Source: Tilletia caries (taxonomy: Eukaryota > Basidiomycota > Exobasidiomycetes > Tilletiales > Tilletiaceae). Taken from it: a stretch of DNA of 64,000 bases. A model generated the notes under the pieces. It was not told the DNA's origin. It was given only the letters and a program-made list of their open reading frames with translations, and did not search any database. The translations under genes and the position numbers were made by a program. This document shows positions 1 to 8,818 of this stretch, piece after piece (positions within the stretch are counted from its first letter, which is position 1; every line of letters begins with the position of its first letter). The stretch spans positions 186,001 to 250,000 of the forward strand of contig JALUTQ010000026.1 in assembly GCA_032718865.1 (NCBI GenBank), read 5' to 3'.

Positions 1-1012
1 CTGGCACTGGTCGGATGTCTAGCGTTGCTCATGTACCGCCGCGGTCGGAAGCGCGCGAGCGACGAGGCGGAGAAGGTCCGACAGACCGAGACCGATGCGC
101 GGGAGAAGGCCAAGGCGGAGATGCGCGAGTTCTTGCGACGGTCGCCGAGTGGTGCGTCTGTGGGGATGCTGAACGCTGCCTCGGGTATGGGCGCCGGTGG
201 GATGTATTATCGCCAGTCGCAGCGAAGCCATGGTCATGCTTCTGGCCTGCAGGCGGGCTCGCAACCGCACTTCCGTCGATCGATGGTGACGCCCTCGCCT
301 TCGTACCGGAGTGCTACAGAGCGCGTCGGCTCGGGACTTCCCTATCACTCTGCTTCGCTCAAGTCCTATGGACACGCCTACGGCTCGGGAGCAGGCCCTC
401 AGTACCAAAGCGGCGGCGGCGGGAATGTGCCGATCTTGGCCTACCAGGACCGCGGAGCGTTCTCGGTACAATCAGCCAATGAAACTCTGCAAGCGCGCAA
501 CTCAATCCACAGCCTCTCGAGCGGCAAGAGTTTCGCGAGTGCTTCTTCCGGCATCAGTCATCCGAGCCATGTCAGAGTCGTCGTGCCTACTCCCCCTCCT
601 GCTCCTATGCCGGTACGACAACAGGGTCCGACCCCGCCTCCTCCGGTGTATGTGAATACTCGGATTCTGACTCCGCCCCTCCCTCCTGCTACGCCTACCA
701 AGGACGAATCGGCGTACCTGTATCATACCGTTGCGGCAGGAGCTTCAGCAGCAGCAGGGGGAGTGGGCGAGATGGGCGTGCCACTCGTTCGATCGGGTTC
801 GCTGGGTCCTGCTGCCGTTCCGAGCTACCCTGGCCAGCAAGTCGGGTATCAGCAGATGGCACAGATGCAGCAAGGCCTTCCGACGATGACGTTCACTTCT
901 CCTACCGCTTCTTCGCCGACGTCATCGTTGTGGGCGCGGGTGACGAATCCATTTACCATGTATGGCAGCCAGCCGCAGGCGCAACAGCAACAACAAGTTC
1001 AACAACAAATCG

Positions 1013-1064
<52 letters not shown>

Positions 1065-1599
1065 GCAGTACGCCATCAATGCGCAGAATATGGCTCAGTT
1101 CCAAGCCCAAGCCCAAGCTCAAGCCCAAGCTCAAGCCCAGGCCCAAGTCCAAGCCCAAGCTCAAGTCCAAGCTCAAGCCCAGGCCCAAGTCCAAGCACAG
1201 GCGATCGCCCAAGCTCAGGCCCACGTAGGAGCCTCCAGCGGCAGCATCCCCATCCGCGTCGTCTCCCCCATATCGACCTACTCCTCCCTCTCCTCCGAAC
1301 CGGACCTCCACCGTCCCATCGCAAGTGCGCAGATGCCCATGATCCAGCCCCCCATCCCGGCGCTCGTGTCGACGAATGCGGTGCATCTTCCTTATCATGG
1401 TCATGGTCAGGAGCAGGTGATCACGATGACGGTTCCTACGGCTCTTGGGTATGAGACTGTGGGTACTTTTGCTCAACATCAGCAACAGCAGCAGCAACAT
1501 GGATCGACGATTCCGAGTGTGTTGAGGAATGGGTCGTTGAGGATGATGCAGGGTCAAGGGAGTTTGCCCAACCCTTTCCACGGTGGCCAGCCGATGTAG
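1..1599 (+). CDS. C-terminal part of a single-pass membrane protein with a polyQ/QA-rich tail (5' end outside window)
   Basis: The frame is open from base 1 to TAG at 1597-1599, so the start lies upstream. The first residues are the end of a hydrophobic helix (LALVGCLALL) followed at once by a basic stop-transfer cluster (YRRGRKR). The remaining ~510 residues would then be a cytoplasmic tail. The tail is low complexity: Ser/Pro/Tyr-rich to about base 1000, a polyQ run at about 1015-1070, a Gln-Ala alternating tract at about 1095-1215, and a short second polyQ run near 1480-1500. This layout (ectodomain, one helix, disordered tail) is common in fungal surface or kelch/WSC-type proteins, but the defining ectodomain is not in the window, so no function is assigned. 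It converges on the dehydrogenase at 1845-2647. Confidence 0.75.
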
Positions 1600-1844
1600 T
1601 CCAGACATTTTTGGCAGGACTGAAGAAACTGAATTGAATCTTCGTTTGCTCTTACTCTTTGTGCTGTTGTTGACTTTTTGTCTCCCTGCCTCGGAGCATG
1701 GAAGCTGGCTTCTCTTGGAGTCGTGAGAATAGTGAGATGAATTTGCAGTGTTCAGCATTCATTGGGGAGTTCGACAATGGTGATTTATTGATACAGTTAC
1801 GAGCCGGGGAGGGACCTGAGCCTTGAAGTATAGAAACGGGTCTT

Positions 1845-2647
1845 TCAACGAGAGAGCTCAGTGCCGTCGTAGCTGACATGCTTGACATCCGATTTGCCGC
1901 TCGCAATGTGAGCCTGGACAGTCTTCACAATCCCATCTGCGCTCTCATCGACGGTGATGAACTTGATAGGGTGTTGCAGGCCTTGCTTCTCCATCTGCTC
2001 GATCAGTCCGTTGGCCATGTCGGTCCGAACAACACCGGGATGAATGAGGATGATCGAGAAGCCCTCCTCGGAGAGCTCGGAGTAGAGACCGATGCCGAGG
2101 AGGTTGAGGGCGGCCTTGGTGGCTGCGTATGGACTCTTCAAAAAGAGAATTCGCTGATCGACTGGTCGACGGGCATTGTCGATATTGATCCCGATTGAGC
2201 CAAGGACGCTGGTGACGAAGACGATGGTCTTCTGCTTTCCTTTCCTGAGGGCGGGTAGGAAGGCCTGTACAGCTGTGAGGGGACCAATCACATTGGTGTT
2301 GTAGAAATTCCGGTGTTCATCGGGCGAGATGCTCGTCAACGCATTGCCGTCACCGATGGCCCCGCTGACGACGAGCAGGTCGAGAGAGTCGAATTTGGAT
2401 GCGGCTGCGTTGACGCTGGCTGCGTCCGGGTCGGTCAGGTCGACTTTGAAGGTGTGGTCATCCTTGGGCTCGGAGCGGACGGTGCCGAAGGCCTCGTATC
2501 CTTCGCGGGCGAGCTTTTGGACGAGTCCTTGGCCGATACCTGTTTGAGGTCAGAGTTTAGGGTCAGAACAGACTCGTACGAACTGAATACATACGGAGGG
2601 TACTTACCACGCGAGGCGCCGATGACGATTGCCTTGGGTTGGGACAT
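1845..2647 (-). CDS. Short-chain dehydrogenase/reductase (SDR), 2 exons
   Basis: Exons read on the minus strand are 2647-2608 and 2539-1845, giving 244 residues. The 68-bp intron has donor GTAAGT and acceptor CAG, and splicing joins the cofactor motif GASRGIG at its Gly. An N-terminal Rossmann fold with GxSRGIG is followed by the VVSGAIG strand (the NAG position) and the catalytic Tyr151-x3-Lys155 pair in SPYAATKAA; PGVVRTDM follows the active site. This is the classical SDR pattern of a cytosolic NAD(P)H-dependent carbonyl/alcohol oxidoreductase, closest in feel to sniffer or C-factor-like carbonyl reductases. The substrate cannot be told. A TATAAA lies about 120 bp upstream of the ATG (minus strand, 2765-2770). 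Confidence 0.9.
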
Positions 2648-2764
2648 GGTAGAGATGGTTTGAATGAATATGAGAGGTTGAGTTGGCTGAGGAAGAAGGT
2701 GAGCTTGCTGAGGGATGGTGTGATGGGGAGAATGGGGAGGAGAATCAGCAAACGACCGCCCGCC

Positions 2765-2770
2765 TTTATA
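2765..2770 (-). promoter_or_regulatory. TATA-like box of the SDR gene
   Basis: TATAAA reads on the minus strand about 118 bp upstream of the SDR start codon, in an otherwise GC-rich leader. It is placed by position only; no transcript start was determined. Confidence 0.45.
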
Positions 2771-3061
2771 TCTTCTGCCCTGAGCCTCTCACTCCCTTCC
2801 AGGACCATCGATTGTTCGCTGCCCTGGCTGCGAAGAAGATCGATGAGCATCCGGGAAGGCCATCGTCACCAAGGAGAATTGTATAAAGTCCGAAGGCGGC
2901 GCGGACAAACGGGCGGGCGGACGGCTGCATAAGCTTGCCACCTTGCCCCCTTCCATCCGACGGCCGGAGTCGATCAGTGTCACTTGCACATCATCCATCC
3001 CTGATGCTGTGGGCTGTGGGCGACACGGGCGAGAGGCGAAAGCTTGGTGGTGGGGAGGAGA

Positions 3062-3562
3062 AGTTTGTGGGTACGAGGCCGTTGTCAAAAGTATCCGGAC
3101 ACTAAATTTTTAACCATACGTTTACTAAGTGTTCGCCTCTATTTCACCTTAAGTCAAACTTGGTCAGTAAAATCTGTAAAAATACACCTCTTAGCTGACC
3201 TTCTAGCGAGAGCGCAGGAGCATCGGAATATGTGACTCAAAAAAATTGAGAAAAATTGAGGAGCTGGGTTGAGTAAGGTGGGTGTGAAGGAGTTTGAAAT
3301 CACCTAGTAAATTACTAATTGAAATCGTTTCTTCCTCTTTCCACTTAGAGCAACCTGTCTTCCAAGTCAGAGCTGGGAAATCTCCAAAGAGAGAAGTTGT
3401 TCTCCAGAATAGAGGCTTTCCAAATGGCCCGTCATTGAGCGTCTTCCATATCCATGTCTTTGAGTTGCATCGAGAGCCCAAAACAGGCGATTACTTAGTA
3501 AACGTATGGTTAAAAATTTAGTGTCCGGATACTTTTGACAACGGCCTCGTACCCACAAACTA
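3062..3562. mobile_element. 501-bp MITE with 69-bp perfect terminal inverted repeats
   Basis: Bases 3062-3130 and 3494-3562 are exact reverse complements over 69 bp (outer end AGTTTGTGGGTACGAGGCCG; it contains AAAAGTATCCGGACACT). The GTATCCGGACAC core is typical of fungal Tc1/mariner/pogo-like ends. No transposase is encoded; a minus-strand frame at 3203-3481 is open but unrecognised. A clear target-site duplication is not visible at the outer ends. A TA lies 10 bp inside each end (3072-3073 and mirror), so the true border may be there with a palindromic flank. Perfect inverted repeats suggest recent movement. Confidence 0.8.
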
Positions 3563-3639
3563 TAACTCCGCAAGTTCGGGATCGGCTCTTGGGTAAGTCT
3601 ATGAGACTATCATATTCTGCGGCGCTGTGTGTCACAGTA

Positions 3640-3785
3640 AAACGCAGGTCACGGCTGAGAGGCGGCATGGGCGGTTCAGACGCGGCAGAGACGCTGCAGC
3701 TCAGGAACGAAGTTTTGTCTGAAAAGTCTGAAAACAGAGTCTCGGCTCAGACGCGGTTCAGACGCGGTTCCATCAGGTTGCCCAG
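3640..3785. repeat. Left subterminal repeat array of the Plavaka element
   Basis: Short repeats such as GGTTCAGACGCGG, CGGCTCAGACGCGG and CACGGCTGAGA are reiterated here, matching in inverted sense the ACCGCGTCTGAACC-type units at 15880-16125. Such arrays are expected binding sites for element-encoded proteins (inference). Confidence 0.65.
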
Positions 3786-3883
3786 CATGACGTTCGAAGA
3801 ACGAGAACTTGGAGAAATTTGAGGATCTGCCCCGCTACCGGCTACACCCAGCGGCCCAGCACACTCATTCCTCCTCACTCGCC

Positions 3884-6800
3884 ATGAAGCGCAGAGATCA
3901 GCGCGTCCTCTGCTGGTGTCACGGCCGCTGCGCAAGGCAGGGGGACGAGTCCCGCACAATCACATCTCGTTCAAGAGACCGCCACATTGCGGCCGACAAG
4001 GACGAGGTCAGCCGCGCGAAGGCTCTCGGGTACCCGCCAGCAAGAGCGCTTCTTCTTGCTCTACAGCGGAACGAGGGGCAGATTGCAGTGGAGGCGGAAG
4101 CGGAGCAGAGGGCGGCGGAGGAGAAGGAGGATCAGGAACAAGAGGAGGAGGAGGAGGACCAGCAGCAGCAGCAGCAGGAGGAGGAGGAGGAGGAGGAGGA
4201 GGAGGAGGAGGAGGAGGAGGAGGAGGAGGAGGAGGAGGAGGAGGAGGAGGAGGAGGAGGAGGAGGAAGCTTATGGCCAAAACCTGGGACCATCCTCAGAT
4301 GACGGCTTCGGCAACGGTTTTCCCCTTGCCGACGATGTGGACATGTCTGGGAGCGAGGACGAAGGACAAGGAGGTGAGCCCGTCGCCTCAGATTTGCTGC
4401 TTTTCCTTGGAGACAGTGCTCCGAGTGACGGCGACGATGACGAGGAGAGCGACGGCAATTTGGAACGGTATCGGGATCACAGCAATTCTGATAGCGACGG
4501 AGAAGAAGAGGGACGCGCAAGACAGCCAGCGGCAGCAGCCGGAGGGGCGAGAGATCGATACACGCGCTCGACTCATGCGCAAGACCGCTTTAACGAGCTA
4601 GTAGACGATTACGATCCAGGTCCGATGCCCAGGCGACAGGGAAGAGGACTCCGATTCCAAGACCTTACCCCCAGCGAGCAGGAAACGGTTCGACACCTTC
4701 AAACTTGGGTCGAGGTGGACGGGACGGAGCGGGTCTACAGCGGCTTCGCAAAACGCTACACCGATCGAAATCCGACTATCAATATCCTCAGCAAGAAGCG
4801 GGCTCTGACTTTGGTGAAGTCAGTGACGGGCATCGAGCAGAACGAGCACGATATGTGCGTCAACTCGTGCATTGCCTACGTCGGCCCGAACGCAGATTTG
4901 GATCATTGCCCACATGTGAGAGATGGAGAGGTTTGTGGCGAGCCTCGCTTTGATCGAACCGGAAAGCCGCGGCGCAGATACATCACTCTTCCTCTCCTTC
5001 CCAGAATTCGCGCTCAGTTTCGATCTCAACAGACGAGCTCCTACCTTTTCGACCGCGGTCTACAGTCGAAGAACACGTTTGGAACAGCAGAACACGTCTT
5101 CCAGGACTGGCCAGACGGCGAGATTCACCAACACTTGCTTGAAACAGGTCTCTTTGACGACCCACGATATGACCTGTTCATGCTGAGCACGGACGGCGCG
5201 CAGATGTTGAACAAAGCGGACTCGGACGGTTGGATTGTTCTTCTCATTCCACTCAACACCCCGTTCTCCTCACGCTTCAAAAGGTCCAGCACATTTGTCA
5301 GCACCATCATTCCCGGTCCGAAGTCTCCAGGAGACATCGAGTCGTTTCTGTGGCCGATCATGCAGGAACTGGCACGCGCAGCTTTGGGGTACTGGATCTG
5401 GGACGAGGCGAAACAGGAATGGTTCTTGTGGCGGGCTTGGTTGGTTGCTGGGTGTGCCGATCAGCCAGAATCGACAAAGATCAATGGCATGACAGGATAT
5501 CAGGGCTACTCGGGCTGCAAGACCTGCCTGATGGTAGCCAACTATCCTGCGAGCAGGCAGGTGGTCGGGTACTTCCCACTGCGTACGGTGGGTAAGTATG
5601 CGGAGGCGAGCTGGGGGAAGGACGAGGCGGCAGCGCAACATCGACCGACCGGAGCTCTACGACCCCTTCAACCTCCCATTGCGCACCAACGAGTCGTTTG
5701 CCGAAGCCCTTCAGGAGCTCAGAGAGGCATTGACCGATGCAGAAAGCGCCGAAGTGCAGCGCAGGACTGGTATCGTACAATTGCCCTTGCTTGCCTTCTC
5801 TCCATGCTTCATTCACCCTTCTTTCTTCCCTCCCGACATCTTCCATCTTTTCGGATCCAACATCTCCTCCATCATCTGGACGACCCTCAACGAGAACTTG
5901 CCCGGCGACCCTTTCTCGTTCACGGTCGAGCAGGCATCCTTGTTCGGTCAGCTGGTCGAAGATGCAGGGATTGACCTCCCCAGTCGCTTCGCTGCTTCCG
6001 CTCCCCGAAACCCCTTCGAGCATGCAGCCAACTACAAGTTTCACGAGTGGTCATCGATAACCTACTACTACCTGCTTCCTTTCTTGCTGTCCGTCGGAGC
6101 ACCAATCGCGGTGGTAGAGATGATCGGCCATCTCGTCCAGGGTGTACGGCTGACGATGTCCAACAACGGGGTATCCACCCGACAGCTTGCTTCCATTCAG
6201 GAACACTTCTCAGGATTTGTCCATGCTTGGGAGCGGCTCTTCGTGAGCGATGATCTCTCCAGGATTCACCGGTCAAGGTATGTCTCCCTGCTCTCGCTCT
6301 GCTGCCATCGCATCTTCTTGGTTCTTGAATCAACAACTCACACAGCACACTTCCTTGCAGCATTTCCGTCCATCAACTGCTGCACGTTGCCACGTTCGTC
6401 TATTGGCACGGAAGCTTGCGGACCTCTTCTCAAGCGCGATGCGAACGGGAGATTGGGCTTGCCAAACGCTCCGTGCGTTCCAAGAAAGCTCCGTTCCCCA
6501 ACATTGCCAACAACATCGTTCAGCGCGAACACATGCGTGTCCTAAGCATCATGACCGAGAGCAACCTTGCTCCTCCTGGCGACGAAGAGAAGCGCATGAC
6601 TTTATCCGTGCGGCCCAATGACAACCATCGACCCAGTGAGGAGGTTGACGATATCGTGATGCCGCTCCTTGAACGACTCGTCCGCGACCGTATCATCACC
6701 GTCGCAAACCCCTTTGCGCACCCGCGATGCAAGCTCACTCTACCTTCCGGCCAGTCAATTAGGGGAACGCAGATGGACGAGAACGCCAAGCGAAGGTGCT

Positions 6801-7051
6801 CTCGCTTTGCTGCATCAGGCGGAGTGTATGCTGAAGCATACTGTTTTGTTGTGATCGGGAACGAAGAGGATGAACTGCCAACAAAGGTCATTTCACCCAA
6901 TCAGGCCTATGCGCTGGCTCGAGAAATTGGCAACATCGAGACCACGTTGGGCATCACTCGGGGATCGTGGACGGACCAGTGGGTTCTGGTTGATATCAAG
7001 GACATCGTAGAGCCCATCGGGATCCTCGAGCTGGACGATTATGTGTACTAA
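3884..7051 (+). CDS. Plavaka-type transposase, 3 exons, C-terminus cut by a MITE
   Basis: Exons 3884-5587, 5634-6277 and 6361-7051 give 1012 residues. The ATG at 3884 is chosen because a Cys/His N-terminal motif (CWCHGRC) follows at once, as in Plavaka proteins. A poly-Glu tract of (GAG)n codons spans about residues 84-128. A zinc-ribbon-like CVNSC..(16)..CGEPRF segment starts at residue 325. The catalytic-core region begins with LSTDGAQ (D437) and continues with IIPGPKSPGDIESF and GCADQPESTKI. The C-terminal YWHGSL/REIGLAKR region lies in exon 3. The second intron (GTATGT...TTGCAG) is clear; the first (46 bp, GTGGGT donor) is less certain. The stop TAA at 7049-7051 is the first three bases of the hAT MITE inverted repeat; before insertion the frame ran 19 more, mostly acidic, residues to 7889-7891. 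The protein would cut and join DNA ends in the nucleus. Whether this copy is active is unknown. Confidence 0.85.
4137..4266 (+). repeat. Trinucleotide (GGA/GAG)n tract encoding poly-Glu in the transposase
   Basis: A near-pure GAG repeat of roughly 100 bp, preceded by a short CAG run, lies in frame in exon 1 of the Plavaka transposase. Its purity makes it prone to length change. Confidence 0.9.
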
Positions 7052-7823
7052 GGATGGGCGCGGAGGGCCCCGGAGTACGGAGCACTCCGGCTGACTCCGG
7101 CTGATTTTGAGATTCTTTTTCGCACTCCGTGCTCCGCTCATTTTTAGGCAGTCGCCCCAATTCCACTCCGCACTCCGCACAAAACCTCCCCATCTCATTG
7201 CGCCAGCTCCGTACTCCGGCTGAATTTAGTAAAATTTCAAAGTCCACTCCGTACTCCGGGGTGACGGAGCGCGACTACTCCCCCGAAACTCCGTACTCCG
7301 GGGAAAGTTCGCAGAGGTCCTACAAAACTTGAGAAATGTGGACCCTTCCATTGATTGCCCCTCTTCCAACCATGTTTTTGTTCGGCAGAATCATCGTTGG
7401 CGGTCGTAGAGCTCACCAACACACAATATGAACCCCAAATGAGATATCTGAAAATGAATTTTGCCAATGTTTTTGAAAAACAGAGCAAAATCTGCCCGTT
7501 TCTGGCCAAAATGTTCAAAATTGCGACCTGATTTTGAAAAATGCAAGGCCCCGGAGCGCCCCGGAGTTTCGGGGAAACTCCGCACTCCGTCTGGCATTCG
7601 AGCTAGTCACTCCGTACTCCGGCGAAAAGTTAGCTCCAGGCCTTGCCGTACTCCGTACTCCGGGGACATGACAGGCTTGCGCTCCGTACTCCTGCAGATT
7701 TCGATCAGCAGGAGTAAATCCTCGAAAATGCACTCCGTACTCCGTACTCCCCCGGAGTGAGGCCCCGACTAGTCGGGGAACTCCGGGAAACCCACTCCGG
7801 GGCTTACTCCGCGCCCATCCTTA
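7049..7823. mobile_element. hAT-type MITE inserted in the Plavaka transposase gene
   Basis: The 17-bp inverted repeats TAAGGATGGGCGCGGAG are at 7049-7065 and 7807-7823. Flanking 8-bp copies are ATGTGTAC (7041-7048) and ATGTATAC (7824-7831), one mismatch, the target length of hAT elements. The 775-bp interior is made of reiterated ACTCCGTACTCCGG-type units in both orientations and encodes nothing recognisable. Confidence 0.85.
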
Positions 7824-8818
7824 ATGTATACATCTTGCGGAAACCAACGTGGTACGAGGACGAAGACGACGAGAAGGAGGACGCTTTTTAACAATGCTTG
7901 TGGGCTTGTGGCTGTGAGTACGCTTCGTCTTCTAGCGGATAGCCTTTGAAGTGTGTATTGTGATGCTGTTCTCGTCATCCTTGACCCACAGCAGCGAGCC
8001 ACGAGCGGAAACCGTGGTTGCTTCACTCTTCTCCTTCTCTTGACTCAGCTCTCCCGCTACTTCGCTTTGCATCTCGATTGACCCGCCTTCTCGTCAACTG
8101 GACCATCACATCATCACTACTCATCAACATGCATCAGCAATCAGCGTAGCAGGAGTCCGTGAGTTGTACTGCTCTGCTCGTTGATCTCTGAACGTCTGAA
8201 GCATGTACTGACATTCCCGTCTTCTCCTCTCACCACGAACCAGCCCGCACCTTCGCATCAGCAGCAGTGAGTAGTGACCATCGTTATTGGTCAATGGTCA
8301 TCCACATAACACATTGCACTCATGACTCAGGCTCGGACAACCATCTCGACTCGCGACCCCCACGGCACCACGAGCTGTCCGCCATTTCCGACGACATCGA
8401 AGTCCAGGATACCCTCGTCATTGCATTCCGTCATCATTTGCATCACCGCATACAGTCATACAGATCACTCCTTCCTGCGCTCGCTCCTTCCCTATTCCGG
8501 GTCTCGACCCGCATACATGCACCTCTCTCTGGTCTCCCATCCCTATAGCGTCCCCATTCCACCGCAGATCGTTCCTCATCGCTTCAGCGCGCTCCAGACT
8601 TCAAAGCCACAATCCAGCCATCGCATCGTACTCTTGTCTTTCGTCTTACTAGCCTGAGGTAGTCTGGTCACTGGTGATTGAGTTGTCACTTGTCCGGCAT
8701 GCGAGTATGTGTTGAAAGTCGATCACATTACCGGCCCTTCCCTCTCCTAACCATCATCACTACCACCACAACTCCTTCCAAACACTCTCAAACTCACTCT
8801 CAACCTCACTCTTTCATC
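7824..8818 (+). other. Former transposase 3' end plus leader region without a recognised gene
   Basis: Bases 7832-7891 are the displaced last 19 codons and stop of the Plavaka transposase, now separated by the MITE. From there to the ATG at 8819 I see pyrimidine-rich, intron-like sequence with several in-frame stops and no recognisable coding exon. It probably holds the promoter and leader of the accessory gene. Confidence 0.5.

Noticed and set aside
3916..4520. Poly-Gly, poly-Arg, poly-Pro and poly-Leu frames over the GAG repeat
   Set aside because: All six frames of a trinucleotide repeat stay open. Only the Glu frame joins to transposase motifs.
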